Below, one piece after another: positions 44,717-53,402 of a stretch of DNA of 64,000 nt. The notes below the pieces were generated by a model. That model had not been told where the DNA came from, made no database searches, and saw only the letters and a list, made by a program, of their open reading frames with translations. Position numbers and translations under genes: made by a program. The stretch's first letter is position 1. Each line of letters begins with the position of its first letter. Source of the DNA: Chryseomicrobium excrementi (GTDB taxonomy: Bacteria > Bacillota > Bacilli > Bacillales_A > Planococcaceae); NCBI RefSeq assembly GCF_002798305.1, contig NZ_PCGR01000004.1, forward strand, positions 1 to 64,000. The letters run 5' to 3'.

Positions 44717-47074
44717 TCATTTTGGTAGGAGTTCTAATGTATACAATTCCTTATATTCCCCCATGGTAGAAGTTTCATGGTACGATCCTTCGGCCCAATC
44801 ATCTACTTGACTGTGGAACCAGTCCGACTTCATATGGCCACTCTGTCCAGGTCCGACAATGTGATACGCGGAAGATAAGTCAGCGAGATCTGCAACAAAA
44901 CGCCACGAAGCTCCGTGCGTCACTTCTCCTTGTTCATTAAAAGCAGCGGCCTGCGTAGTAATTCCAGATCCTCCGATTGGAACAGGCTCCGGATTTAAGA
45001 ACCGTGCAAGAATTGGTGATGCACCAGATAGCGGATGGTCAAACGTCAATAAGTGCTCATCTCCCCAGTTCCATTCCATATAGTCTTCGCCATGTTTCTC
45101 TTTCATCTCTTGCATCATTTCTAGGAAAGCAGCTTCTAGCCAAGCGTCTACTCCTCCTGCCTCTTCGACCCAAGCACTTGTCTCACCGTCGGCATAAAGT
45201 TGTAACATCTGGTCTGTTATATTAGCTTTCCCTGGCATCATGTCATAGATGTCTTCAGGAATGTCTTCTTCAAACAAGACATCCGGCAGTTTTTTCATCC
45301 ACTTATGGAAAACGAGCGGCTGCATAAGGTCTTTATCATCCACTTGGTTCCAACTGCGCATCTCTGCAATCAAATCCTCGTAGCCTGCTCCGGTCTCTGT
45401 TGCTTCTAATGATACTAGCATTTGATCTAAGAACCGCCGTGCTTGTAAGTTCTGCTGATCCATCTGTAGGTCCATCATGTCCTGCACCGTTAGTGACTCG
45501 TTGTCACGTAGCACTTCCGCTATTCGCTCATAGCGATACGATTGTGCCCAGAAATCCGTGATGTGGTACGGGTAGCTCTCATCGACCACTTGATTGTTTG
45601 CAGTAGCGATGAACCCTTCCTCTGGATTCACGATAGTTGGCAACTCATCATATGGCACATAACCGTCCCATCCATAATCAGAAGAATCTCCAGGCACAGG
45701 CAGTTGACCATCTCCTTGTTTGCGAAGTGGCAAGCGCCCATTTGCTTTATATGCGATCGTTCCGTCTTTTGCAGCAAAGACAAAGTTTTGCGCTGGTGCG
45801 TGGAACTGTTCAAGAGCCGATTCAAACTGATCCCAGTTCGACGATTTGTTCATCTCTAATATGGCTTGAAGTTCTTGAGTCGGCTCTAAAGCTGTCCACT
45901 GCATTGAAAAGACCGCTTCTGGGTCTGACTCCTCGTAAAGAATGTCAGAAATGACAGGACCATGACGCGTCACAACTACTTCAAATGGAACGGGATCTTG
46001 GTCTTTGACAGCAATCTCGTAGGAGCGGACTTCTGCATCCTCCCACTCTCCGTCATACGAGAACTGATACGGGTTATCTGGGTTTGGTTTTTCTATATAT
46101 AGATCCTGAACATCTGGCCCGACATTTGTCACACCCCAAGCCACGTCGTCGTTGTGACCTAAAATGATTCCTGGAATCCCGGCAAAGATGACCCCACTCA
46201 CATTTTGTTCAGGTGATTGAAGATGCATCTGGTACCAGATGGACGGCGTACTCAGTCCTAGATGTGGATCATCTGCTAGGAGCGGTTGTCCACTCTCCGT
46301 CTTGTCGCCCGATACAACCCAGTTGTTGCTTCCGTTAAATGGATGCGGCATGACGTCTAAAGGGAACTCTGCTCCCACCTGCACTTTTGTTTGTTTGTTA
46401 GCTTCTAGAATTGCCGGGTCGTCTTCCGGATAGGTGATGAACAATTCTTTTGCTTTGTCTTCCTCTAAGTTTTGCAACGCCCAGTGGCGAATGGCAAGTG
46501 TGGACCAGTTTCCACCTAGATCATACGCCATATATTTTCCTATTGTTAACGAATCTACCGGTGTCCAAGGCTCTGGTTTATAACCAAGTAACGTAAACTC
46601 ATAGCTTAATTGCCCTTCTTCTTTTGCATGTGTGATGAAGTCGTTGACGCCTTCTGCATACCACTCCAAAACTTGCTTAGCTTCAGCGCTGTAGCCTTCA
46701 TATGATTTTTCAGCCGCATCTCTCAGACTGAAAGTTAAAAAAAATTGATCAGTAGAAAGTGCAGCTTCCCCTACCACTTCTGAGAGTTCTCCACTCGCTT
46801 GTCTACGAGCTAAGTCCATTTGGAACAAACGGTCTTGTGCTTGCACAAATCCTTGAGCACGGTACAAGTCCGCATCGGATTGTGCCTCGATATGAGGAAC
46901 CCCTTCTTCGTCTCGGGTAACCGTGACAGGTTGTTCTAAACTCGTCAAGTCGAGTTCCCCTTCAAGCTGCGGCTTTGAGTTCGCGATAAACCAGTTTAGT
47001 CCAAGAAATGCGATGGCGACCACAATCACGATCCCAATCACAATGGTCAGTAGTATTTTATATCCCTTTTTCAT
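44717..47074 (-). CDS. Penicillin acylase family protein
   Basis: A 785-residue Ntn hydrolase precursor. An uncleaved anchor or signal segment is at residues 7-30, then the alpha part, then the processing site: Gly248-Ser249 in FNGSNNWVVSG, where Ser249 should become the N-terminal nucleophile of the beta chain after self-cleavage. Family members hydrolyse amides such as penicillins or N-acyl-homoserine lactones; which one cannot be told here. Single-gene unit. Confidence 0.9.
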   Translation of the reverse strand: MKKGYKILLTIVIGIVIVVAIAFLGLNWFIANSKPQLEGELDLTSLEQPVTVTRDEEGVPHIEAQSDADLYRAQGFVQAQDRLFQMDLARRQASGELSEVVGEAALSTDQFFLTFSLRDAAEKSYEGYSAEAKQVLEWYAEGVNDFITHAKEEGQLSYEFTLLGYKPEPWTPVDSLTIGKYMAYDLGGNWSTLAIRHWALQNLEEDKAKELFITYPEDDPAILEANKQTKVQVGAEFPLDVMPHPFNGSNNWVVSGDKTESGQPLLADDPHLGLSTPSIWYQMHLQSPEQNVSGVIFAGIPGIILGHNDDVAWGVTNVGPDVQDLYIEKPNPDNPYQFSYDGEWEDAEVRSYEIAVKDQDPVPFEVVVTRHGPVISDILYEESDPEAVFSMQWTALEPTQELQAILEMNKSSNWDQFESALEQFHAPAQNFVFAAKDGTIAYKANGRLPLRKQGDGQLPVPGDSSDYGWDGYVPYDELPTIVNPEEGFIATANNQVVDESYPYHITDFWAQSYRYERIAEVLRDNESLTVQDMMDLQMDQQNLQARRFLDQMLVSLEATETGAGYEDLIAEMRSWNQVDDKDLMQPLVFHKWMKKLPDVLFEEDIPEDIYDMMPGKANITDQMLQLYADGETSAWVEEAGGVDAWLEAAFLEMMQEMKEKHGEDYMEWNWGDEHLLTFDHPLSGASPILARFLNPEPVPIGGSGITTQAAAFNEQGEVTHGASWRFVADLADLSSAYHIVGPGQSGHMKSDWFHSQVDDWAEGSYHETSTMGEYKELYTLELLPK

Positions 47075-47133
47075 GTCTTTCTCCCCCTTATACGTAGGTA
47101 TTCGCTATGTTCCGACATATTCCTTCTAGGCAC

Positions 47134-47166
47134 GAAAAAAGCCAGCCTCAAAGTTGAGACTGGCTG
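47134..47166 (-). terminator. Terminator of murB
   Basis: On the minus strand AGCCAGTCTCAA / TGAGGCTGGCT with a TTTTTT tail. Confidence 0.88.
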
Positions 47167-47172
47167 TAGAGA

Positions 47173-48090
47173 TTACTTCACTTCTTCTCCCACTATTTTC
47201 ACTTCAAGCTCTAGGTCCACACCAAACTTTTCTTTTACAGTTGATTGAACGAGTTGAATCGTCTTGATGTAATCCGTAGCTGTAGCATTGTCTTTATTGA
47301 CGATGAATCCTGCGTGCTTCGTCGAGACTTCCGCACCACCGAATCCTTTTCCTTGCAAATCACTGTCTTGAATCAGCTTCCCAGCAAAATATCCCGGAGG
47401 ACGTTTGAAGACACTTCCTGCTGACGGGAATTCTAAAGGCTGCTTAGATGTGCGTTGGTGCGTCAGATCGGCAATTTTCTCATCGATATGGACTTGTTCG
47501 CCGTAGCTAAGCTCAAACTCAGCAGAAAGTACAAAGTACCCTTTTTTAGAGATGACGCTTGTTCGGTATCCAAGGTCTAGGTCTTCTTTCTTGAGAACCA
47601 ATAGCTCTCCTTGAGGGGTCACTACAGTACACTGTTTGATGACGTCTTGAATCTCACCACCATAAGCGCCAGCATTCATCACCATAGCACCACCGACTGT
47701 TCCAGGAATCCCACAAGCAAATTCAAGACCCGTCAGACCTTCTTTTGCTGCAAGTTTCGAGACTTCAATGATCGCTGCTCCACTTTCCGCGTAGACATGT
47801 GTATTTGTAATTGTGACTTCACGAAGCTTCGTAAGCTGAAGCACGATTCCTCTAACACCACCATCGCGTACGACCATGTTGGAACCGTTACCGAGTAGCA
47901 ATAATGGGATGTTATATTGTGCTGCATAATTGATCACAACGATTGCTTGTGCTTGAGAATCCGGAGACACAAACACATCTGCCGGACCTCCCATGCGAGT
48001 AATCGTATGAAGCGATAGGGGTTCATCTAGTTTTACTGTATGTGCAGGCAATACTGCCGAAAGTTCTTCAAACCATTTTTGTTTAGACAA
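47173..48090 (-). CDS. murB: UDP-N-acetylenolpyruvoylglucosamine reductase
   Basis: A 305-residue FAD enzyme of peptidoglycan precursor synthesis (B. subtilis MurB has about 303 residues). FAD-binding segments are TRMGGPADVFV and LLLLGNGSNMVVRDGGVRG; the catalytic serine is in FPSAGSVFKRP. The TTG at 48088-48090 is chosen because AAAGGA lies 9 bases upstream; an earlier in-frame TTG abuts that site. Confidence 0.94.
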   Translation of the reverse strand: MSKQKWFEELSAVLPAHTVKLDEPLSLHTITRMGGPADVFVSPDSQAQAIVVINYAAQYNIPLLLLGNGSNMVVRDGGVRGIVLQLTKLREVTITNTHVYAESGAAIIEVSKLAAKEGLTGLEFACGIPGTVGGAMVMNAGAYGGEIQDVIKQCTVVTPQGELLVLKKEDLDLGYRTSVISKKGYFVLSAEFELSYGEQVHIDEKIADLTHQRTSKQPLEFPSAGSVFKRPPGYFAGKLIQDSDLQGKGFGGAEVSTKHAGFIVNKDNATATDYIKTIQLVQSTVKEKFGVDLELEVKIVGEEVK

Positions 48091-48123
48091 AGAAGACAAT
48101 CCTTTCTATTTAAACCATTTTTG

Positions 48124-48432
48124 TTACGTCCATTGTTGGGACCAGCTTTCAATCCCCTCAATGACTGGCCGGAGGGCAAAACCTTTATCTGTTAAAGAAT
48201 ATTCAACGCGAACTGGTACCTCCGAATAGATTTTCCGTGTGACAAGCCCTTCCATCTCGAGCTCTTTTAACCGTTCCGATAACAAACGGCCACTAATCGG
48301 CATGGAAGACTCAATTTCATTAAACCGTTTAGAGCCATTTAACAATTGATAAATAATTAATGCCGTCCAGCGTTTTCCAAGCAAGTCCATGGCATTGGAA
48401 AGGCGAGGGCAAAGTGCTGTTTCTTTCATCAT
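48124..48432 (-). CDS. HxlR-family transcriptional regulator
   Basis: A 102-residue winged-helix protein. The start contains the HxlR cysteine (KETALCPRLSNAMDLLGKRW), the recognition region is NEIESSMPISGRLLSERLKELE, and the wing is VPVRVEYSLTDKG. The single N-terminal Cys matches the redox-sensing position of B. subtilis YodB, so thiol stress sensing is possible. The ATG is at 48430-48432 (the next codon is also ATG) behind GGAG. Divergent from yceI. Confidence 0.87.
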   Translation of the reverse strand: MMKETALCPRLSNAMDLLGKRWTALIIYQLLNGSKRFNEIESSMPISGRLLSERLKELEMEGLVTRKIYSEVPVRVEYSLTDKGFALRPVIEGIESWSQQWT

Positions 48433-48498
48433 ACTCACTCCTAATTTACTTAGTATAAAAAAAAATTGCAAAAAACGCAAAAAACATTATTTAATTAC

Positions 48499-48544
48499 TT
48501 GACGTTCGCTTATTATTATTTTATAGTAAGTTACGTAAAGTAAC
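48499..48544 (+). promoter_or_regulatory. yceI promoter with palindromic operator
   Basis: TTGACG (48499-48504), a 17-base spacer and TATAGT (48522-48527) form a good sigma-A promoter towards yceI. The palindrome GTTAC-GTAAA-GTAAC (48530-48544) covers the expected transcription start. A small TACTTAGTA palindrome lies near the HxlR gene as well. Control by the neighbouring HxlR protein is inferred. Confidence 0.6.
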
Positions 48545-48639
48545 CAGTTATTTATATTTTTTTAATCATATATCTTGATTTCGAAATAATAGCTCGGTAT
48601 ACTTTTAGACAATTCCAAAAACTAAGGAGAGATTGTAAA

Positions 48640-49164
48640 ATGACAAAGTACACAGTTGACACAGCACACTCTAGCATCGGATTCTCAGTAAAGCACATGA
48701 TGGTTTCTAAAGTTCGCGGAAATTTCAATGACTTTTCAGCAAACCTAGAAGGCAATGAACAAGATCTTTCTGGCGCAACAATTGAATTCACAATTGACGT
48801 AGCGTCTATCAATACAAACAACAACGATCGTGACAACCACTTACGTTCTGCCGATTTCTTTGATGTAGAAACATACCCATCTATCACGTTCAAAGCGACA
48901 GACATCCAGTCTAAAGGCGGCGACGAGTACAAAATCACGGGTGATCTAACAATTAAAGATGTAACAAAACCAGTTACCTTTGATGCAGAGTACGAAGGAA
49001 AAGGCACAAACCCATGGGGTCAAGAAGTCGTAGCCTTCTCTGCTGATGCAAAAATCAATCGTAAAGACTTCGGTTTAACTTGGAACCAAACTCTTGAGAC
49101 TGGCGGCGTGTTAGTTGGCGAAGATATTAAGATTGATATTGAGTTGGAACTGAACCCAGCATAA
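48640..49164 (+). CDS. YceI-family lipid-binding-fold protein
   Basis: A 174-residue YceI-like lipocalin-fold protein without a signal peptide (TVDTAHSSIGFSVKHMMVSKVRGNF, HLRSADFFDVETYPSITFKAT). Family members bind isoprenoid or amide-like lipids; some respond to oxidative or solvent stress. Its pairing with an HxlR regulator suggests stress-inducible expression. AAGGAGAG precedes the ATG. Confidence 0.9.
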   Translation: MTKYTVDTAHSSIGFSVKHMMVSKVRGNFNDFSANLEGNEQDLSGATIEFTIDVASINTNNNDRDNHLRSADFFDVETYPSITFKATDIQSKGGDEYKITGDLTIKDVTKPVTFDAEYEGKGTNPWGQEVVAFSADAKINRKDFGLTWNQTLETGGVLVGEDIKIDIELELNPA

Positions 49165-49300
49165 TTTAGATGTGGAGAACGCCGCTCTAGAAATTTCATC
49201 AAAACCAGGCGCACCAATTGAGGCGCACTTCGCCTCGGTTGGGGTGAATGGTTTTGATGGGGATTTCTGGCGTTCGCAACTCGATTGCTCTAGATGTGAA
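49165..49300. repeat. Large imperfect hairpin element after yceI
   Basis: A long inverted repeat: GAACGCC [5 bases] AGAAAT ... ATCAAAACC on the left (from 49173) pairs with GGTTTTGAT ... ATTTCT-GGCGTTC on the right (to about 49276). An inner GAGGCG / CGCCTC hairpin sits at the centre. The block is flanked by near-identical direct repeats TTTAGATGTG (about 49167) and TCTAGATGTG (about 49290). It looks like a small mobile or repeat-family element, not a gene. Confidence 0.6.
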
Positions 49301-49310
49301 AACCGCCTTA

Positions 49311-49342
49311 AGAGACGACCATTCCGGTTGTCTCTTTTTTTG
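49311..49342 (+). terminator. Terminator downstream of yceI
   Basis: AGAGACgACC / GGTtGTCTCT stem with an ATTCC loop and a T tail. Confidence 0.85.
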
Positions 49343-49400
49343 AAACTTTCTCCTGCGAATACCGTATAGATTACTAAACAAAGCAAAGGTGGAATGCACA

Positions 49401-49652
49401 ATGTGGTGGATTGTCGCGATTGTAGCAATCGGGGTTGGTGCAAGTCTTGTAGAAAAATGGATGAAGCAACGCGTAAAGCTGGAAGAAATTCGTGCCTTAT
49501 CTACAAAGGACGAATTAGCTCTCGAAAAACAACGCTATGAGAATTTTTTATTAGAAACCGAGAAGATGCGCTTGGAACTCGACTATAAACGTCAAGCTTT
49601 AAGTCACACAGCGGACCCAATCATAAACGAATTAGAAAAAGAGAAAGCTTAG
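49401..49652 (+). CDS. Small membrane-anchored coiled-coil protein
   Basis: An 83-residue protein with one N-terminal membrane helix (WWIVAIVAIGVGASLVEKW) followed by a charged alpha-helical coil of about 50 residues rich in Lys and Glu. No family is recognised. The ATG at 49401 follows GGTGG by 8 bases. It ends in a bidirectional terminator. The function is unknown. Confidence 0.75.
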   Translation: MWWIVAIVAIGVGASLVEKWMKQRVKLEEIRALSTKDELALEKQRYENFLLETEKMRLELDYKRQALSHTADPIINELEKEKA

Positions 49653-49678
49653 TCTTAGACCAAGCCTTCTCTTTTTTT
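49640..49678. terminator. Bidirectional terminator, coiled-coil gene / gluDH
   Basis: AGAGAA-GCTT / AAGC-TTCTCT stem with a T8 tail on the plus strand, between converging genes. Confidence 0.8.
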
Positions 49679-51057
49679 TAATACAACTTTCCTTGGCGGT
49701 ACAATACTTCTGAGAGTCGTCCTACTGCATGAATAAACGCATTCTGACGGAGTGCAAAAGGATCTGCGTAATACTGAGGTAAAATCGTTTCCATCGTATG
49801 AGACATCTTTTCATACAGTTTTGTGAAGACTTCTTCCTCCGTGAAGAATTGAGTCTCTCGACCTTGTAACCATTCAAGATAAGAGACGATTACCCCTCCC
49901 GCGTTCGCTAAAATGTCAGGAATGATGACGACTCCATTTTTGGCTAGTTGTTCATCTGCTTCTTGCGTGATTGGCGCATTGGCTCCTTCTACAAGGATAC
50001 GAGCTTTGATATCTTTCCAGTTGTCTTGATGAATTTGATCTTCAAGAGCAGCCAATACCAAGACATCGACATCCATGGTTAAAATCGCTTCACGTGATTC
50101 AATAGTGGCAACGACATTTAGTTCTCTTAATTGCTCTTCTTTTGTTGGCAGATCGCCTTTGTTCTTCGCCGTGAAGTCCACAAGTGCGGGAATATCCAGT
50201 CCGTCTGGATTCACCAATGTTACATTGCGGTCTGAAACTGCAATCACTTTGTTTTGTAGCTTTTGATCGCGGTACGCCTCTAGTGCCGTCACCGACCCTA
50301 CATTACCAAATCCTTGCACGGCTACTGTCAATGGACGACCTGAGTGCTCGAGAGTCGTCTTTGCAAAGATGTTAGCATTGTTCTCAAGATTGGTTCTGTT
50401 CTTTTCAACGTAATCGTGAAGCAAATAACGCATTGTAAAATAAACTCCTTTTCCAGTTGCTTCACGACGTCCGAGAGAGCCACCATTGACCACACTCTTT
50501 CCTGTGAAACTCCCTAGATAAGGCTGGCCATGATTGATTTTCTTATACTCGGCCATCATCCAGTCCATCTCGCGTTCTCCTGAACCGACGTCTGGTGCAG
50601 GAATATCCTTGTCCGGTCCGATGATATCATTAAAATTCCGCACGTATTTGACGCATAGAGAATGCAGTTCCTTTTCACTCAGAGACCGAGGATCAATGAC
50701 GATGCCACCTTTTCCTCCTCCATAAGGAACGTTGTGTAACGCATTTTTGAGAGTCATTAAAAAGGATAAGTTTACAACTTCGTGTTCATTAACGGATTCA
50801 TGAAAACGAATACCGCCTTTATAAGGGCCAAGTGCATTATTATGTTGCACACGAAAAGCCGGGACACGGACAATTTGACCATTTTCAAGTGGCATACGTA
50901 TGTAAGCCTTGTGGATTTGATTGGGAGTCGACAAGATGGCTTCCATAGAAGCAAAAGCCTTGGTCCGACTCTCGCCTTTACACACTGGTAAAAATTCGTC
51001 GCGTTCAAGTAATGCTTTCAATGCCTGTTTTACGATGGGATGGGATACTTCACTCAT
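49678..51057 (-). CDS. Glutamate dehydrogenase (Glu/Leu/Phe/Val family)
   Basis: A 459-residue enzyme. The substrate-binding lysines are in GPYKGGIRFH and YGGGKGGIVIDPR, the catalytic Asp in PAPDVGSGEREMDWM, and the dinucleotide fold in VQGFGNVGS. It converts glutamate to 2-oxoglutarate and ammonia. It is longer than B. subtilis RocG/GudB (about 424-427), with an insertion around HDYVEKNRTNLENNANIFA, and cofactor preference is not evident. It follows the amino-acid symporter gene, so amino-acid catabolism is a reasonable context. GGAGG precedes the ATG. Confidence 0.9.
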   Translation of the reverse strand: MSEVSHPIVKQALKALLERDEFLPVCKGESRTKAFASMEAILSTPNQIHKAYIRMPLENGQIVRVPAFRVQHNNALGPYKGGIRFHESVNEHEVVNLSFLMTLKNALHNVPYGGGKGGIVIDPRSLSEKELHSLCVKYVRNFNDIIGPDKDIPAPDVGSGEREMDWMMAEYKKINHGQPYLGSFTGKSVVNGGSLGRREATGKGVYFTMRYLLHDYVEKNRTNLENNANIFAKTTLEHSGRPLTVAVQGFGNVGSVTALEAYRDQKLQNKVIAVSDRNVTLVNPDGLDIPALVDFTAKNKGDLPTKEEQLRELNVVATIESREAILTMDVDVLVLAALEDQIHQDNWKDIKARILVEGANAPITQEADEQLAKNGVVIIPDILANAGGVIVSYLEWLQGRETQFFTEEEVFTKLYEKMSHTMETILPQYYADPFALRQNAFIHAVGRLSEVLYRQGKLY

Positions 51058-51092
51058 CCGAACACCTCCTAATATAATTGCTCTAAAAAACT

Positions 51093-51124
51093 ATACCCCT
51101 CCGTATTTTTGCTAAACGGAGGGG
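51093..51124 (-). terminator. agcS terminator overlapping a sigma-B-like motif
   Basis: On the minus strand CCCCTCCGT / ACGGAGGGG (9 bases) is followed by TATAG and TTTTTT, a plausible terminator of agcS. The same bases contain GTTTAG (51112-51117), 13 bases and GGGTAT (51093-51098), a sigma-B-like promoter pointing to the glutamate dehydrogenase gene. Either or both may be real. Confidence 0.6.
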
Positions 51125-51133
51125 CAGATGGAA

Positions 51134-52540
51134 TTATTTAGTTTCCGGAGCGTCGTCTTCCCAACACTCGGTATTTTTTAGACCTGCAATATTTTTGGCA
51201 TAAAACTGTGGATCCAGTCCGCGCTTCCGCTGTGCCACATAATCATCGAGCACTTGAGCAGCTAATTTACCAAGCAACAGAATGACCACGATATTGATGA
51301 CAGCCATTAAGCCCATGAACAAGTCAGCCATATTCCAAACTAATTGAACTTTTGCTAGAGCTCCGAACATAACCATTGCTAGTACAAGAACACGATACCC
51401 TTGCAACCAGCCGCGATGTGCATTGATCAACTCAATATTTGTTTCACCATAATAGTAGTTTCCGATAACGGAACTGAATGCGAAGAAGATGATAGCAATG
51501 GCTACAAAGTAAGGAGCCCAGCTTCCCACATGATCCGCCAGTGAATTTTGCGTCAAGATGATCCCATCATCTGTAGCTGTCTTATAGAAATCAGATAGCA
51601 AGATGATAAATGCTGTCGCTGTACAAATCACGATAGTATCAAAGAAGACTCCCAAGCTTTGAACAAGCCCTTGTTTTGCCGGGTGAGATACGTTGGCAGT
51701 TGCCGCCGCATTTGGTACGGACCCCATCCCTGCTTCGTTTGAGAACAACCCACGACGAACACCTTGCATGATAGCGGCACCCACACCGCCACCAACAGCT
51801 TCTTCAAGACCAAATGCATGGCTAAAGATTAATGAGAAGAAGGCCGGAAGTTCGGACAGATTCGTCACGACTACAAATAAAGCAATCAAGATATAAAGTA
51901 CAGCCATTACTGGTACGATAACCTGTGTCACTTTTACAATTCGATGTACTCCACCAAATATAATTACAGCTGTAAGGACTACAAGTGCTAACCCAATAAC
52001 CCATGTCGGGATATTGAAGACATCATTTACAGAGACTGCAATCGTATTCGATTGAACGGAGTTGAAAATAAATCCAAAACTAAGCGTTAAGAGAACACTA
52101 AAAACTATGGCGATTTTACGCTGTCCTAAAGCTTTTTCCATATAGTACGCTGGACCACCGCGGAACTCGTCGCCATCTCGTACTTTATAGACTTGAGCAA
52201 GGGTACTTTCGACAAATGCTGTAGCCATCCCAATAATGGCAATCAGCCACATCCAGAACACGGCACCAGGCCCACCGATACCGATTGCCAGTGCTACTCC
52301 TGTGATGTTCCCTGTACCAACACGGGATGCTGTACTAATAGTAAATGCTTGGAATGCAGATACTCCCGTATCTGTTTCTTTCTTTTCGGTGATGACACGG
52401 AACATCTCACCGAACAAACGGAACTGAACAAACTTCGTACGAATTGAAAAATAAAGACCAGCACCGATTAAAAGAGCTATTAAAATGTACGTCCAAAGGT
52501 AGTTGTTTGCCCAGTCTACGAATGAATTCAACCATTCCAT
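51134..52540 (-). CDS. Alanine/glycine:cation symporter
   Basis: A 468-residue AGCS-family transporter with about 11 membrane segments. Family signatures: SRVGTGNITGVALAIGIGGPGAVFWMW and RGLFSNEAGMGSVPNAAATA. It imports alanine or glycine with Na+ or H+. B. subtilis AlsT belongs to the same family. GGGGGA precedes the ATG; a sigma-B-like motif lies upstream. Confidence 0.92.
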   Translation of the reverse strand: MEWLNSFVDWANNYLWTYILIALLIGAGLYFSIRTKFVQFRLFGEMFRVITEKKETDTGVSAFQAFTISTASRVGTGNITGVALAIGIGGPGAVFWMWLIAIIGMATAFVESTLAQVYKVRDGDEFRGGPAYYMEKALGQRKIAIVFSVLLTLSFGFIFNSVQSNTIAVSVNDVFNIPTWVIGLALVVLTAVIIFGGVHRIVKVTQVIVPVMAVLYILIALFVVVTNLSELPAFFSLIFSHAFGLEEAVGGGVGAAIMQGVRRGLFSNEAGMGSVPNAAATANVSHPAKQGLVQSLGVFFDTIVICTATAFIILLSDFYKTATDDGIILTQNSLADHVGSWAPYFVAIAIIFFAFSSVIGNYYYGETNIELINAHRGWLQGYRVLVLAMVMFGALAKVQLVWNMADLFMGLMAVINIVVILLLGKLAAQVLDDYVAQRKRGLDPQFYAKNIAGLKNTECWEDDAPETK

Positions 52541-52580
52541 CCTATTTCCCCCTTTTTAGATGATATGTATCGTAATATAC

Positions 52581-52607
52581 ATACCCTAAAGGTAAAGGAG
52601 TGCAAAC
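52581..52607 (-). promoter_or_regulatory. Possible sigma-B promoter before agcS
   Basis: On the minus strand GTTTGC (52602-52607), a 15-base spacer and a perfect GGGTAT (52581-52586). The -35 abuts the terminator of the upstream DsbA-family gene. Confidence 0.45.
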
Positions 52608-52637
52608 AAAAAAACCTGTAAAAAATACAGGTTTTCA
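52608..52637 (-). terminator. Terminator of the FrnE-like gene
   Basis: On the minus strand an AAAACCTGTA / TACAGGTTTT stem with a T7 tail. Confidence 0.9.
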
Positions 52638-52641
52638 TAGA

Positions 52642-53346
52642 TTACCACTCACATGAATCGCCTTCACAAGTTGCCCCTGCGCCACCGATTGTCTGAAGAG
52701 ATGGTTTTAGTCCTTCTTCTTGCGCCACTTTCTCTAACGCTTCTTTGAATACTTCAATAGGTTGCGCTCCAGAGATGGCATATTTATTGTTGAGTACAAA
52801 AAATGGTACTCCTCGAATGCCGATTTGAGCTGCTTCCGTTTGATCAATCTGAATTTCCGGGAAAAATTGATTGCTAGACACTACTTCTTTAGCCTGCGCT
52901 GAATCTAAACCTACAGATGCCGCTAGTTCAGCTAATATAGCTGTGTCATTAATGTTCTTGCCATCGATGAAATAAGCATGTAATAAAGCTTCACCCAAAT
53001 CATTGCCCTTCTGCTGCGTGTCTGCCCATTTAACAAGGCGGTGTGCACGAGCCGTGTTGGCAGGTTTTGCATTCTCGAAGTTGTACTCGAGACCCTCTGT
53101 CTTCGCTTGTTCGACAACATTATTCGTCATCGCTTTAGCCTGATCGATAGACGTATTGTACTTGCGAGCAAGAGACTCATAAATCGATTCTGTAACAACT
53201 TCAGGTGTACCGGCATCTAACTGATAACTTTTCAATTGAATTGTGGCTTGCCCTGCAAAGCCTGTCTCTTGTAACGCTCGCTCCAAGCGGCGTTTTCCGA
53301 TATAACAAAACGGACAAACATAGTCTGACCAGATTGCGATTTCCAT
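52642..53346 (-). CDS. FrnE-like DsbA-family oxidoreductase
   Basis: A 234-residue thioredoxin-fold protein with the CPFCYIG active site at residues 12-18 and the cis-proline region GIRGVPFFVLNN. There is no signal peptide, so it is cytoplasmic, like FrnE and B. subtilis YwbO. The C-terminus ends in CEGDSCEW, a second cysteine pair typical of FrnE-type members. A thiol-disulfide role is expected; the partners are unknown. GGAGGTGA precedes the ATG. Confidence 0.88.
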   Translation of the reverse strand: MEIAIWSDYVCPFCYIGKRRLERALQETGFAGQATIQLKSYQLDAGTPEVVTESIYESLARKYNTSIDQAKAMTNNVVEQAKTEGLEYNFENAKPANTARAHRLVKWADTQQKGNDLGEALLHAYFIDGKNINDTAILAELAASVGLDSAQAKEVVSSNQFFPEIQIDQTEAAQIGIRGVPFFVLNNKYAISGAQPIEVFKEALEKVAQEEGLKPSLQTIGGAGATCEGDSCEW

Positions 53347-53402
53347 ACAATCACCTCCTAGTCAGCATAAGTTGTCCGTTTGAAAAAATCAAAGATTTGA
53401 GC

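Noticed and set aside
48552-49007. 151-codon minus-strand frame opposite yceI
   Set aside because: It is a shadow of yceI on the other strand with no ribosome site.
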